A stretch of DNA of 64,000 bases from Pseudoalteromonas sp. Z1A8 (GCF_011378855.1 NZ_WTLB01000015.1:1-64000); one strand, 5' to 3'; shown: positions 1 through 10,635, numbered from the stretch's first letter. Numbers and translations: made by a program. The notes: a model not told the origin generated them from the sequence alone.

Positions 1-83
1 AAAAACAACTCAAATACAGTCACCACCGAATTTGAGTTGCCTTTCACACTGACAACATCTTCACACACAATATAAAGATTCTT
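1..83. repeat. 83-bp direct repeat, copy 1
   Basis: Identical over 83 bp to 115-197, with a 31-bp spacer, giving a 114-bp period. It contains the inverted repeat AACTCAAAT (7-15) / ATTTGAGTT (30-38). On the minus strand the hairpin is followed by a T-run that reaches the window edge, so the array may continue to the left. Confidence 0.95.
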
Positions 84-94
84 GGTATATATTA

Positions 95-128
95 CGTGGC
101 ATTGTAGGGGAAATAAAAACAACTCAAA
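95..128 (-). promoter_or_regulatory. possible leftward promoter resembling a stable-RNA promoter
   Basis: On the minus strand TACAAT (101-106) is followed by the GC-richer GCCACG. It is preceded, 16 bp upstream, by TTTGAG (123-128) in the hairpin arm. The -10 matches the consensus at five of six bases and the -35 is weak. A second minus-strand pair, TTGTCA (282-287) and TAAAGT (259-264) with a 17-bp spacer, lies upstream. Tandem promoters with a GC-rich discriminator are typical of rRNA operons, but no rRNA is inside the window, so this is inference. Confidence 0.3.
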
Positions 129-197
129 TACAGTCACCACCGAATTTGAGTTGCCTTTCACACTGACAACATCTTCACACACAATATAAAGATTCTT
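115..197. repeat. 83-bp direct repeat, copy 2
   Basis: Second perfect copy of 1-83. Its hairpin arms are at 121-129 and 144-152. Read leftward, the hairpin is followed by TTTTTATTTCCCC. It could be a rho-independent terminator or part of a duplicated leader or promoter region. No coding potential is evident. Confidence 0.95.
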
Positions 198-398
198 TTA
201 AGCGAGGCCAACTTTGCCTCAAGCTATGACTAGAGCCTTGCTCTGTGTCTATGGTTAAACTTTAGAGTGTTAGCTCCAATTTGACAAACGAGAAAAATAA
301 ACCTAATAGGTGAAAAAAACTAAACTATAGACGTTTGTCTAATACATTAAGATTGGATTGCTTTGAGAACAAAGAATTTAAAGAGTTTTACAGACACA
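198..398. other. non-coding stretch with short hairpins
   Basis: No ORF of note. Two short stems are visible: GAGGC/GCCTC near 204-222 and AGAGC/GCTCT near 232-244. The TTGTCA/TAAAGT pair of a possible leftward promoter is at 259-287. Nothing else is supported. Confidence 0.5.
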
Positions 399-423
399 AA
401 AAAAGCGCTATAAAGCGCTTTTT
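399..423. terminator. bidirectional terminator downstream of nqrM
   Basis: A perfect stem AAAAAGCGCT / AGCGCTTTTT with a 4-nt ATAA loop. It lies 16 bp beyond the nqrM stop codon and is T-flanked on both strands. Confidence 0.85.
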
Positions 424-438
424 AATATTTAAGATAAC

Positions 439-651
439 TTAAATAATTTGGTTTTCTTTCCAGGCTTGTTCTTTAGCTAAACGGTTTTTGCGCTTATCAC
501 ATGGATCATCGCAATCACAGGCTTTATCAATACCAACCGAACCCAAACCACCACAGCTACTTGCCATCGATTTTTTTTGCACGATCATACCAACGGCCAT
601 AGCCGATACTATCAAAATTAGTAAGCCAAAAGTAAGAAGAAAAAGTGACAT
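439..651 (-). CDS. nqrM: Na+-NQR maturation protein NqrM
   Basis: A 70-residue protein of the NqrM (former DUF539) family, needed for assembly of the iron site between NqrD and NqrE. It has one N-terminal membrane helix (about residues 3-24). A cysteine-rich tail follows, with C33 in SSCGGLG and C45, C47 and C51 in the DKACDCDDPCDKR segment, the family hallmark. It is the last gene of the nqr-apbE-nqrM block on the minus strand, about 100 bp downstream of apbE, and ends just before a strong hairpin. Length and cysteine pattern are normal. The metal-delivery role is known for the family; I see only the motif and the context. Confidence 0.95.
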   Translation of the reverse strand: MSLFLLTFGLLILIVSAMAVGMIVQKKSMASSCGGLGSVGIDKACDCDDPCDKRKNRLAKEQAWKENQII

Positions 652-752
652 TGCTTAGCCCCTATTGATCAGCAATTAATTAAACTCAAACATTTTTGAG
701 CGACTGCTATTATATACCCAAATAACGCGGAAATAAACAAGCCAGCACCATA

Positions 753-1784
753 CTATAAATAAGGTTTAAATGCAGGGCTTGAATAAGTAACTAAACCCTC
801 TTCTGATTTACCTATTAAGTATACTGGTAAATCGTGCTCCTGAGCATATGCCTGCGCTTTCTCCATACCCATCACAGTAAGAGCAGTCGCTAAACCATCT
901 GCCGTCATAGCACTTGGATTAAGCACCGTTACCGACACTAAGTCGTGCTTAATAGGCATGCCGGTTGCAGGGTCAATTAGATGCGTATAGATTTCGCCAT
1001 CCATTTTATAAAAAATACGGTAATCACCTGATGTCGCTATCCCGTTTGTACCTGGCGATAAAACACGGTGTACCTTACGCTCTCCAGGTTGTGCATCTGG
1101 TTGTTCTATCGCAATTTTCCAATCCTGGTTATTTGGCTTTTCACCCGCTATACGTAGCTCACCACCAATCTCAACCATATAATTAGTAATACTGTGGCTT
1201 TCTAATAGCTGCGCTACTTTGTCGATACCGTAGCCTTTAGCCGTTGCTGAAAACGAAAGCTCTAGCCCATTAACTGTTTTAGCTAAACCCTGTTCATTTA
1301 AAATAAGCTTATCAATACCTATTTTTTCAACCATTTTAGTAAGCTCTTCATCGCTTGGGCGATTGGTTGGCTTTTTATCAGGACCAAAGCCCCATAAGTC
1401 AATTAAAGGTCCCATAGTTACATCAAGTGTTTTAGTTGATTCACCTAAGCGGATTGATTCGCTTATAACAGCCCTAAAATCGTCGCTAATTGGCATCACT
1501 TGATTTGCAGGTAATCTGTTAAATGTATTTATTTCAGAGTCTTCTATGTAAGTAGACATAGATTGATTTACATCTTTTAAAACAGCGTCTATTTGCAGCT
1601 GCAATTGTGAGGCCGATAACTGGGCTTGCTCATCATAATATTTAATATGATAAGTGGTTCCCATAGTCTTACCTTCTAAAAAGGTCTCTTTTGACTCTGG
1701 CTTTTCACCACACCCAGACAATAATAAAGTCAGCGTAATTAGTAAAAAGGCCATTATGCCTTGTGAAGTACTTACTCGATTCAT
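753..1784 (-). CDS. apbE: FAD:protein FMN transferase ApbE (lipoprotein)
   Basis: A 343-residue lipoprotein that uses FAD and Mg2+ to attach FMN to threonines of NqrB and NqrC on the periplasmic side. It has an N-terminal signal with lipobox LLSGC (C25). Family segments follow: GKTMGTTYHI (about 39-48), SATAKGYGID (about 179-188), ATSGDYRIF, HLIDPATGMP and the C-terminal TADGLATAL. It lies downstream of nqrF but beyond that gene's strong terminator (1821-1854), so it is transcribed by read-through or from its own promoter. Both of its likely substrates, NqrB T229 and NqrC T218, are encoded just upstream. Length is typical. Confidence 0.96.
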   Translation of the reverse strand: MNRVSTSQGIMAFLLITLTLLLSGCGEKPESKETFLEGKTMGTTYHIKYYDEQAQLSASQLQLQIDAVLKDVNQSMSTYIEDSEINTFNRLPANQVMPISDDFRAVISESIRLGESTKTLDVTMGPLIDLWGFGPDKKPTNRPSDEELTKMVEKIGIDKLILNEQGLAKTVNGLELSFSATAKGYGIDKVAQLLESHSITNYMVEIGGELRIAGEKPNNQDWKIAIEQPDAQPGERKVHRVLSPGTNGIATSGDYRIFYKMDGEIYTHLIDPATGMPIKHDLVSVTVLNPSAMTADGLATALTVMGMEKAQAYAQEHDLPVYLIGKSEEGLVTYSSPAFKPYL

Positions 1785-1820
1785 AACAGCTCTACTTAAT
1801 AGATTGAAAAATTAAAGAAT

Positions 1821-1854
1821 AAAAAAAGCCTCGTAACACAAGTGCTACGAGGCT
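1821..1854 (-). terminator. rho-independent terminator after nqrF
   Basis: Perfect 9-bp arms AGCCTCGTA (1827-1835) and TACGAGGCT (1846-1854), followed on the minus strand by seven T. It lies 38 bp beyond the nqrF stop, so it separates nqrABCDEF from apbE-nqrM. Confidence 0.9.
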
Positions 1855-1892
1855 GGTATTTTAACCAAAACTAAACTGTTTTGGTATTAGTG

Positions 1893-3122
1893 TTAGCCAC
1901 CGAAATCATCTAATAAGATATTTTCGTCTTCAACACCTAAATCTTTAAGCATAGTGATAACTGCCGCGTTCATCATTGGAGGACCACACATGTAGTACTC
2001 ACAATCTTCTGGCGCTTCGTGATCTTTAAGATAGTTCTCAAATAACACGTTATGGATAAAGCCAGTGTAGCCTTCCCAGTTATCTTCAGGTTGTGGATCT
2101 GAAAGCGCTGTATGCCATACGAAGTTAGGATTTTCAGCCGCTAGGCCGTCAAAATCTTCTACGTAGAACATTTCACGTTCAGAACGTGCACCATACCAAA
2201 AGCTCATCTTACGTTTAGAGTGCAAACGTTTAAGTTGGTCAAAGATATGTGAACGCATTGGCGCCATACCAGCACCACCACCAACAAAGATCATTTCTGC
2301 ATCTGTGTCTTTAGCAAAGAACTCACCAAATGGACCTGAAATAGTTACCTTGTCGCCTTTTGTAAGTGACCAAATGTACGAAGACATTTTACCACATGGC
2401 AAGCTTAGGTTTCTCGGAGGCGGAGCAGCAATACGCACGTTAAGCATAATGATGCCTTCTTCTTCTGGGTAGTTAGCCATTGAGTATGCACGAATAGTTT
2501 CTTCGTCTACTTTTGACTCCAGATCGAAGAAACCAAAATGGTTCCAGTCGCCACGATATTCTTCAGGAACATCAAAATCTGCATATTTAACATGATGAGG
2601 TGGCGCTTCGATTTGGATGTAACCACCCGCACGGAAAGGCACTGACTCATCACCAGGGATTTGCAGTTTAAGTTCTTTAATGAACGTTGCTTTGTTATCG
2701 TTAGAGATAACTTCACAATCCCATTTTTTAACACCGAAAATTGACTCTTCAAGTTCAATTTCCATGTCGTTTTTAACATTTACCTGACACGCTAAACGAC
2801 AGCCTTCACGGGCTTCACCTTTAGATATGTGATCAAGTTCAGTTGGCAAGATATCGCCGCCACCTTCTTTAATGTGAACACGACACTGACCACAAGAGCC
2901 ACCGCCACCACAAGCAGATGATACGAAAATACCTGACTCAGATAATGCACTTAAAAGCTTATTACCTGCTGATGTAGTAATGGCTTTGTCTTTATCGCCA
3001 TTAATACCGATGATGATGTCACCGCTTGCAACTAACTGAGATTTAGCACCAATAATCACTAAAACTAGTAGTACAACGATAGCGATGAAAACACCAACGC
3101 CTAAGAAAATCTGATAATCCAT
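1893..3122 (-). CDS. nqrF: Na+-NQR subunit F, NADH-oxidising flavoprotein
   Basis: A 409-residue entry subunit: NADH is oxidised at FAD and electrons pass to a 2Fe-2S centre. It has an N-terminal membrane anchor (about residues 5-26). A plant-type ferredoxin domain follows, with C71, C77, C80 (C-x5-C-x2-C) and C112. Then comes a ferredoxin-reductase module with FAD motif [14 protein letters not shown]-binding [24 protein letters not shown] and the terminal DDFGG. It is the sixth gene of the operon, 19 bp after nqrE, and ends before a strong terminator. All expected cofactor ligands are present. Confidence 0.98.
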   Translation of the reverse strand: MDYQIFLGVGVFIAIVVLLVLVIIGAKSQLVASGDIIIGINGDKDKAITTSAGNKLLSALSESGIFVSSACGGGGSCGQCRVHIKEGGGDILPTELDHISKGEAREGCRLACQVNVKNDMEIELEESIFGVKKWDCEVISNDNKATFIKELKLQIPGDESVPFRAGGYIQIEAPPHHVKYADFDVPEEYRGDWNHFGFFDLESKVDEETIRAYSMANYPEEEGIIMLNVRIAAPPPRNLSLPCGKMSSYIWSLTKGDKVTISGPFGEFFAKDTDAEMIFVGGGAGMAPMRSHIFDQLKRLHSKRKMSFWYGARSEREMFYVEDFDGLAAENPNFVWHTALSDPQPEDNWEGYTGFIHNVLFENYLKDHEAPEDCEYYMCGPPMMNAAVITMLKDLGVEDENILLDDFGG

Positions 3123-3141
3123 GATTTATCCTCGCTACCCT

Positions 3142-3750
3142 TTACAGTGAAATACCAGAGAATGACATAAAGCCAAGTCCCATTAAACCAACAGTGATGA
3201 AGGTAATACCTAAACCACGTAAGCCGTCTGGCACGTCTGAATATTTCAGTTTCTCACGGATACCTGCAAGTAATGTAATTGCAAGCGCCCAACCAACACC
3301 AGCGCCAACACCATAAACAACAGACTCGCCGAAGTTATAGTTACGCTCAACCATGAATGATACCGCACCAAATATTGCACAGTTAACTGTGATAAGTGGT
3401 AAGAAGATACCTAATGCGTTGTATAGTGCAGGGAAAAACTTATCTAATGCCATTTCAAGAATTTGCACAAGTGCTGCAATAACACCAATGAAAGTTAAGA
3501 AACGTAAAAAGCTAAGATCTGCATCTGGGTAACCTAACCAAGTAAGTGAACCGGGTGCAAGTACCGCATGATAAACCAAGTTGTTAACAGGCACAGAAAT
3601 ACCCAATACAACTATAACCGCTATACCTAGGCCAATTGATGTAGTTACTTTTTTAGATACTGCTAAAAAAGTACACATGCCTAAGAAGAATGACAACGCT
3701 AAGTTCTCAATAAAAACGGCTTTTACAAATAAACTAATATAATGTTCCAC
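3142..3750 (-). CDS. nqrE: Na+-NQR subunit E
   Basis: A 202-residue integral membrane subunit with about six hydrophobic helices. It is a paralogue of NqrD in inverted topology; together they bind an iron centre at the membrane midpoint. Cysteines that can be aligned with the ligands known in Vibrio are visible at C26 (FFLGMCTF) and C124 (TVNCAIFG). It sits 10 bp downstream of nqrD and 19 bp upstream of nqrF. Full length for the family and no anomaly seen. Confidence 0.98.
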   Translation of the reverse strand: MEHYISLFVKAVFIENLALSFFLGMCTFLAVSKKVTTSIGLGIAVIVVLGISVPVNNLVYHAVLAPGSLTWLGYPDADLSFLRFLTFIGVIAALVQILEMALDKFFPALYNALGIFLPLITVNCAIFGAVSFMVERNYNFGESVVYGVGAGVGWALAITLLAGIREKLKYSDVPDGLRGLGITFITVGLMGLGFMSFSGISL

Positions 3751-3760
3751 TATTTTCCCC

Positions 3761-4393
3761 TTACGCTTTAGCTTCTACTTGGTCTTTCTTATAAGTACGA
3801 AGTACCCATATGAATAAACCAATGATGAAGAATGCACTCGGTGGTAAAATCAATAGACCCATAGGCTGATACCAACCGCCATCTTGTACTAATGGGATAA
3901 TATCAACACCGAATAGTGAACCCTTACCGAATAGCTCACGAATGAAACCAACAGTAAGTAGTACTACAGAATAGCCTAAGCCATTACCAATACCGTCAAG
4001 AAAAGACATAATTGGTGGCGACTTCATCGCATATGCTTCAGCACGACCCATTACGATACAGTTAGTAATGATTAGACCAACGAATACAGAAAGCTCTTTT
4101 GCCGTAGCGTAAGAGAATGCCTGTAATACTTGGTCAACAACGATTACCAATGATGCAATAATTGTCATTTGTACGATGATACGTACAGATGATGGGATCT
4201 GGTTACGAATAAGCGAGATAAAGAAGCTCGAAAACGCGGTTACTAGTGTCAATGCAATTGACATGATTAACGCATTTTTTAAGCTAGACGTTACCGCTAG
4301 CGCCGAACAAATACCAAGTACTTGTAGTGCGATTGGGTTGTTAGCTAAAACCGGACCAAATAGGACCGCCTTCATTTCTTTAGTATCAGCCAT
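3761..4393 (-). CDS. nqrD: Na+-NQR subunit D
   Basis: A 210-residue membrane subunit with about six helices, partner of NqrE in holding the intramembrane iron centre. The ligand cysteines are at the family positions: C29 (VLGICSAL) and C112 (IITNCIVMG). The start codon overlaps the nqrC stop in a TAATG junction, which suggests translational coupling. Length and context are normal. Confidence 0.98.
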   Translation of the reverse strand: MADTKEMKAVLFGPVLANNPIALQVLGICSALAVTSSLKNALIMSIALTLVTAFSSFFISLIRNQIPSSVRIIVQMTIIASLVIVVDQVLQAFSYATAKELSVFVGLIITNCIVMGRAEAYAMKSPPIMSFLDGIGNGLGYSVVLLTVGFIRELFGKGSLFGVDIIPLVQDGGWYQPMGLLILPPSAFFIIGLFIWVLRTYKKDQVEAKA

Positions 4394-5145
4394 TATTTCA
4401 ATGCTCCTTTACGTACTTTCGCAAGGAAAGGGCCAAAGCCATTTTCGCCAGTCCAAAAGTCAACTGCATGATCAACACCGTTAGACGTTAATGTAGCACC
4501 TGAAAGACCATCGATCTTATGCTCATCATTGCCCGCAGTACCTTTAACAATTTGAATTGGAAGTTCTTTACCTTCCCATGTAGCAGTCCACTGTGGATTT
4601 TGGATTTCGCCACCTAGGCCAGGGGTTTCATTATGCTTGTAAAAGATAATGCTCTTAACTGTTTCGCCATCGCTTTCAAGCGAGATAAAACCATACATTA
4701 AGCCCCATAAGCCGTAGCCTTGGATAGGAAGAATGATTGCATCAACTGAGCCATCTTCTTTTTTAGAGATATACACCGGCGACTCTTTAGTCACACGTTG
4801 AATACCAGCAATATCTTTAACGCCTTTCTCTTTAAGAGAAACACTTAGCGCTGCATCATATTTGCTTTTTTCAAAGTCAAAGATTGTTGGGTCTGTATCT
4901 ACAAACTCACCTGTAGTCATATTTACAACGCGCGCTTCGATTTTTGCATCAAATGTTTCTAAAACATTTTCAACTTTATCGATACCCGCAGCAGCCAAGA
5001 TATTACTTTGAATATCTTTTTCTTTATTAGCTTGCTGTAAAGGACGAAGCTGTACAGAAGCAAACGATACAATAATTGCACACACTAAACATAGCGCAAC
5101 AACTACTGCTAACGTTTTACCGATTGATTCGTTATTACTAGACAT
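4393..5145 (-). CDS. nqrC: Na+-NQR subunit C (covalent FMN)
   Basis: A 250-residue subunit with one N-terminal membrane helix (about 9-31) and a periplasmic FMN-binding domain. The attachment motif SGAT is visible in [11 protein letters not shown], making T218 the likely FMN-bearing threonine, modified by the ApbE encoded downstream. It overlaps the end of nqrB by 8 bp and the start of nqrD by 1 bp, as expected for a coupled operon. Length is typical. Confidence 0.98.
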   Translation of the reverse strand: MSSNNESIGKTLAVVVALCLVCAIIVSFASVQLRPLQQANKEKDIQSNILAAAGIDKVENVLETFDAKIEARVVNMTTGEFVDTDPTIFDFEKSKYDAALSVSLKEKGVKDIAGIQRVTKESPVYISKKEDGSVDAIILPIQGYGLWGLMYGFISLESDGETVKSIIFYKHNETPGLGGEIQNPQWTATWEGKELPIQIVKGTAGNDEHKIDGLSGATLTSNGVDHAVDFWTGENGFGPFLAKVRKGALK

Positions 5146-6340
5146 TACGTGCCAACCTCCGCTTAATATTAGCCTGCACTACAAAGTGATCGAACAGTGG
5201 AGCAAATAAGTTAGCAAATAAGATTGCTAGCATCATACCTTCTGGGAAAGCAGGATTCACAACACGTATCATAACCACCATAAAGCCAATTAATAGACCA
5301 TATGCTAATTTACCTTTGTCAGTAAATGCAGCTGATACAGGGTCAGTAGCCATAAAGAACATACCGAACGCAAAGCCACCAAGTACTAAATGCCAATACC
5401 AAGGCATTGCAAATACAGGGTTAGTTTCTGAGCCAACAGCATTTAATATAAACGCAGTTGCTACCATACCTAGGAATACACCTAGTACGATGCGCCAAGA
5501 AGCGATACGAACGTAAATTAAGAACAAACCACCTACTAATAATGCAAGTGTAGATGTTTCACCTACAGAACCTTGAATGAAACCATAAAACGCATTCCAC
5601 CATAATTCCATGTTTGCAAAATCAAGTGTGCCAGCAAATGCTTGGCCTAGCATAGTTGCACCAGAGAACGAATCTACTGCTGTCCATACTGTGTCACCTG
5701 AGATTTGAGCAGGGTATGCAAAGAACAAAAATGCACGGCCGGCTAAAGCAGGGTTTAAGAAGTTACGGCCAGTACCACCAAAGATTTCTTTAGCGATTAC
5801 TACACCAAACGTAATACCTAACGCAACTTGCCATAAAGGAATCGTTGCTGGCAAAATAAGTGCAAATAACACTGAAGTAACGAAGAAACCTTCGTTAATT
5901 TCATGCTTACGCACAGAAGCAAATATTACTTCCCAAAAACCACCTACTGCAAATGTTACCGCGTAGATAGGTAGGAAGAAACATGCTCCATAGAACATCT
6001 TAGCGCCCCAGCCTGCATCAGCGGTTAATTCACCACCGAATAACTGGAACAAACCAACTTGCCACGTGTTTGCTAGTTCAAAACCTTGTGCTAAAGCACC
6101 TGCGGCCTGATGGCCGATATTGAACATACCAAAAAACATAGCTGGGAACGTCGCCATCCACACTAAAATCATCATGCGTTTTAGGTCGATGTTATCGCGT
6201 ACGTGTGTCGCGCCTTTATTTACGTAGCCTGGTGTATAAAAAATAGTTGCAGCTGCTTCATACAGAGCATAAAACTTTTCATATTTACCACCGGCTTCAA
6301 AATTCGGCTCGATATCTTCTAGATATTTTTTTAAACCCAT
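5138..6340 (-). CDS. nqrB: Na+-NQR subunit B (covalent FMN, quinone reduction)
   Basis: A 400-residue polytopic membrane subunit with about ten hydrophobic segments, belonging to the NqrB/RnfD family. The FMN attachment motif is in [10 protein letters not shown], with T229 the likely modified residue. Conserved family segments include [18 protein letters not shown] and the acidic [11 protein letters not shown] loop. This subunit houses riboflavin/FMN cofactors and is implicated in quinone binding and Na+ translocation. It lies 4 bp downstream of nqrA and overlaps nqrC. Confidence 0.98.
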   Translation of the reverse strand: MGLKKYLEDIEPNFEAGGKYEKFYALYEAAATIFYTPGYVNKGATHVRDNIDLKRMMILVWMATFPAMFFGMFNIGHQAAGALAQGFELANTWQVGLFQLFGGELTADAGWGAKMFYGACFFLPIYAVTFAVGGFWEVIFASVRKHEINEGFFVTSVLFALILPATIPLWQVALGITFGVVIAKEIFGGTGRNFLNPALAGRAFLFFAYPAQISGDTVWTAVDSFSGATMLGQAFAGTLDFANMELWWNAFYGFIQGSVGETSTLALLVGGLFLIYVRIASWRIVLGVFLGMVATAFILNAVGSETNPVFAMPWYWHLVLGGFAFGMFFMATDPVSAAFTDKGKLAYGLLIGFMVVMIRVVNPAFPEGMMLAILFANLFAPLFDHFVVQANIKRRLARNV

Positions 6341-6344
6341 CTCT

Positions 6345-8011
<1,667 letters not shown>

Positions 8012-8037
8012 AAAAAAAGCCACAATAGCGGCTTTTA
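8012..8037 (-). terminator. probable fabV terminator, displaced by an insertion
   Basis: On the minus strand AAAAGCCGC-TATT-GTGGCTTTT (one G.U pair) is followed by a T-run. It is the first terminator-like structure downstream of fabV, but the 264-bp element at 8045-8308 lies between it and the fabV stop. Confidence 0.65.
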
Positions 8038-8044
8038 ATAACTA

Positions 8045-8308
8045 GGGCCTGTTGACCTTTCAGGATTAAAATTTGTTCAATCTAGGGGCTATTTAATCGC
8101 GGCGTGAGGTTTGTAACCTAGTGGGCTAAGTAAAAACCGAGCAACAAAGAGTAAATAGCCCCTAGGCAGAACCCTTTGGGCAGCGCATGTTTGGCATTTA
8201 TTCCACGTTATCGCCCATTTATGGGGAATAACCACACTACATAGGCTCTGCCTTGCCTAAATACCAAACAGACTGCTGTAAATTCAACCTCGAAAGATAA
8301 ACAGGCCC
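8045..8308. mobile_element. MITE-like element, copy 1 (264 bp)
   Basis: Non-coding 264-bp element bounded by terminal inverted repeats GGGCCTGTT (8045-8053) and AACAGGCCC (8300-8308), with TA on both sides (8043-8044, 8309-8310). By my alignment it matches 35699-35962 with 16 substitutions and no gaps. Internal palindromes: CTAGGGGCTATTTA (8082-8095) with TAAATAGCCCCTAG (8152-8165), and TGTTTGGCATTTA (8188-8200) with TAAATACCAAACA (8258-8270). TA flanks and short inverted ends suggest mobilisation by an IS630/Tc1-type transposase encoded elsewhere. It starts 10 bp beyond the fabV stop. Confidence 0.85.
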
Positions 8309-8317
8309 TAAGTTCTG

Positions 8318-9511
8318 TTAGTCAATCATATTAGCAATTGGCTTAACTGAATCGATATCTTGCTCGTAGTCAACACCGTCTATACCAAAACCAAATAAGC
8401 GTAAAAACTCGTTATGGTAACCAACATAGTCTGTTAGCTCATCAATACTGCTTGTATCAACACTATCCCATACAGCTTGTACGCGTGCTTGCACATCGTC
8501 CTCTAGCTCTTTGTAGTTTTGGAATAAATGTCCGCCGTCATCAAAACGAGGCGATGCACCATACAGGTTTTCACTAAATAATGCGTGAATTTGCTCAATA
8601 GTGCCTTCGTATGTGCCATCTGCTTTCATAACTTTAAATAAAGCAGAAATATATAACGGCATTATAGGAATAGCAGAACTTGCTTGGGTTACTACTGCAT
8701 TAAGTGATGAAACATACGCCTCACCCTTTAAATTTTTTGTTGATTCTTTAATAGCAGCCGTTGCACGGTCTAAGTCTTCTTTAGCCTTACCAATAGTAGC
8801 GTGTCCGTATATTGGCCATGTTAACTCTTTACCAATATAAGTGTACGCAGTCGTTTTAAAGTTATCGGCTAATACATCTGCTTCTTTTAATGCGTCTATC
8901 CACATTTCCCAATCTTCACCACCCATTACTTTTATGGTGTTGTCGATATCGTCTTGATTTGCAGCTTCAACCGTAATTTCATCAATTTCACGCTTTGATG
9001 TATTTAAATTTTTTGTTGTTACAGCATTACCAATTGGTTTAAGTGTAGAAGAAAACACTTCACCAGTATTTGGATCAGTACGACGAGGAGACGCTAGGCT
9101 GTAGATAATACAATCTACTTTGCCCAAATCAGCTTTAATGGTGTCGATTGCTTTTTGCTTGATTTCGTTAGAAAACGCATCGCCATTAATATTTTTAGAC
9201 CAGAGGCCCGCTTCGTCTGCTGCATCTTGAAAAGCAGCGGTATTGTACCAACCAGCAGAACCTGTTTTACGCTCTGTACCTTCTTTTTCAAAGAAAATAC
9301 CTAATGTTTTAGCACCACCACCAAACGCAGCAGTAATGCGCGATGCCAAGCCGTAGCCTGTTGATGCGCCAATAACTAATACATTTTTTGGTGCGCTTTT
9401 TAATGCACCCTGTTGTTTTACATAGTTAATTTGTTCTTGAACATGCTCAGCACAACCAGCTGGGTGTGCGTTTGTGCAGATAAATCCACGAATTTTAGGC
9501 TTAATGACCAT
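8318..9511 (-). CDS. fabV: trans-2-enoyl-ACP/CoA reductase FabV
   Basis: A 397-residue NADH-dependent enoyl reductase of the FabV/TER family, catalysing the last step of fatty-acid elongation. Visible features are the N-terminal IRGFICTNAHPAGC segment, an NAD-binding Rossmann motif VLVIGASTGYGLASR (about 45-59), LDCxIYSLASPRRTDP-like substrate loop, and the family Y-x8-K active-site pattern in YGHATIGKAK (about residue 235). Length is typical and no truncation is seen. FabV is known to resist triclosan, unlike FabI. A FadR-like palindrome lies 61-77 bp upstream of the start, and the transcript would run into the MITE 10 bp after the stop. Confidence 0.97.
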   Translation of the reverse strand: MVIKPKIRGFICTNAHPAGCAEHVQEQINYVKQQGALKSAPKNVLVIGASTGYGLASRITAAFGGGAKTLGIFFEKEGTERKTGSAGWYNTAAFQDAADEAGLWSKNINGDAFSNEIKQKAIDTIKADLGKVDCIIYSLASPRRTDPNTGEVFSSTLKPIGNAVTTKNLNTSKREIDEITVEAANQDDIDNTIKVMGGEDWEMWIDALKEADVLADNFKTTAYTYIGKELTWPIYGHATIGKAKEDLDRATAAIKESTKNLKGEAYVSSLNAVVTQASSAIPIMPLYISALFKVMKADGTYEGTIEQIHALFSENLYGASPRFDDGGHLFQNYKELEDDVQARVQAVWDSVDTSSIDELTDYVGYHNEFLRLFGFGIDGVDYEQDIDSVKPIANMID

Positions 9512-9571
9512 TGATCATCCTATATCTTTTACAATAAAAATTAGCGCTAGTTTAAAGGCTAATACTAAAAA

Positions 9572-9588
9572 CACTGATCTGATCAGTT
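9572..9588. promoter_or_regulatory. FadR-like operator upstream of fabV
   Basis: Perfect 7-bp inverted repeat with a 1-nt centre: ACTGATC (9573-9579), T, GATCAGT (9581-9587). Compared with the enterobacterial FadR consensus AACTGGTCNGACCAGTT, 13 of 16 defined positions agree. It lies in the 104-bp bolA-fabV gap. FadR is known to control fab genes in gammaproteobacteria; its action here is inferred. Confidence 0.55.
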
Positions 9589-9615
9589 AAACACCGACCA
9601 AATTCCCTATTTATT

Positions 9616-9927
9616 TTAGTTAAGCTTTGAGCCGCCCATACAATTAGGAGAATCAGGCGCTTCACCGCCCTGCTCTGTATACTCGTCTGGTGTATATGTA
9701 TGAATAGCGAGTGCATGAATATGATTTGCTAATTCATCTTTTAAAATTTCGTTAATTTCACGATGGCGTTGTAACAAGCGCTTACCCGCGAACTCTTCGC
9801 TAACTACTATAACTTTAAAATGTGACTCAGTACCGGCACTATGCATGTGACTTTCATTGATTACGTTTAAATGTTTACACGCAATGGCGCTGCTTATTTT
9901 TTCTTGGATCTGTTGCTGCATTGACAT
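9616..9927 (-). CDS. bolA: BolA family protein
   Basis: A 103-residue BolA-family protein with the KH-like fold. Motifs visible: HMHSAGTESHFKVIVVS (about 27-43), the FAGKRLLQRHREINEIL helix (about 46-62) and the conserved IHALAIHTYTPDEY strand. BolA proteins pair with monothiol glutaredoxins in iron-sulfur trafficking and affect morphology under stress. It lies on the minus strand between alkB and fabV. In enterobacteria bolA neighbours yajG and ampG, whose homologues are 2-4 kb away here. The length and sequence fit BolA better than the shorter IbaG, though the assignment is by eye. Confidence 0.92.
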   Translation of the reverse strand: MSMQQQIQEKISSAIACKHLNVINESHMHSAGTESHFKVIVVSEEFAGKRLLQRHREINEILKDELANHIHALAIHTYTPDEYTEQGGEAPDSPNCMGGSKLN

Positions 9928-9981
9928 AAAAGACCATTTTAATTAGCTAATTTATAGGCTTACTATAACAAGTTAAATTAA

Positions 9982-10593
9982 CTAACTAAATTGCTTTTGC
10001 TTAATGTGCTTAATAAATCGGTAAGTTAAACTTATTCGCGGGTGCGCAAGCGTTGTTTGCTTGGGTAGTGCATGTTGATAATCTCGTTGACTATCTCCAT
10101 TCATTATTAGGCAACTACCGCTTTGTAACTTTAAGTCAGTCACTTTATTACTCGCTTTGTGCTTTAACTTTAAAACCCGATCAGCTCCTAGCGACACACA
10201 CACAATTGTTGGTTTATCACCAAGCTCTATTTCATCATCACTGTGCCATCCCATCGTATCATTACCATCTCGGTAATAATTAACCAGTAGTGAGTTTAGA
10301 GGCTGGTTTAAATGTGCTTCTAAACGCTTTCGCATATTAAGTAACAATTCATCCCATGGTTCTACTATTTGCTTACTACTTGAATAGCCGTATTCAATAT
10401 TTAAATCGCTCATGAAACATTGCAGCCGTGGAATGGGTCCAGTTTTGCCATAAACAGTTACATCGGGTTGCTGCCAATGAAGGTTTTTCTGCAAATAATA
10501 AAACAGATCGAGGCTTTTTTGCGCACTAAGTGCCCTACTTTGATAAGAAAAGCCATTTGGTAACTGTTGGGGGTTGGCGTTTTGCCGTTGCAT
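9982..10593 (-). CDS. AlkB-like 2-oxoglutarate/Fe(II) dioxygenase
   Basis: A 203-residue AlkB-family enzyme, predicted to demethylate alkylated bases in DNA or RNA with release of formaldehyde. The iron triad is visible: H117 and D119 in MGWHSDDE, and H174 in DYQHALPKQ. The 2-oxoglutarate-binding arginines are R186 and R192 in RISLTYRF. A substrate-loop NYYRDGNDTMGW precedes the HxD motif. The size resembles short bacterial AlkB2/ALKBH2-like forms rather than E. coli AlkB. It is divergent from rsmC across only 42 bp. Cytoplasmic, with no signal peptide. Confidence 0.92.
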   Translation of the reverse strand: MQRQNANPQQLPNGFSYQSRALSAQKSLDLFYYLQKNLHWQQPDVTVYGKTGPIPRLQCFMSDLNIEYGYSSSKQIVEPWDELLLNMRKRLEAHLNQPLNSLLVNYYRDGNDTMGWHSDDEIELGDKPTIVCVSLGADRVLKLKHKASNKVTDLKLQSGSCLIMNGDSQRDYQHALPKQTTLAHPRISLTYRFIKHIKQKQFS

Positions 10594-10635
10594 GTTAGAA
10601 TTTACCTACATTAGATTACTGATCAACGAACCATT

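Noticed and set aside
1-197. CRISPR-like repeat-spacer-repeat
   Set aside because: Only two repeats, 83 bp each, with a 31-bp spacer; the length is far above CRISPR repeats and no cas gene is present.
281-309. Plus-strand promoter TTGACA with TAATAG
   Set aside because: The -10 matches only three of six bases and no plus-strand gene follows within the next kilobases.
8045-8308. Insertion sequence with a transposase gene
   Set aside because: Only 264 bp, with no open frame longer than a few dozen codons in any frame; it is non-autonomous.
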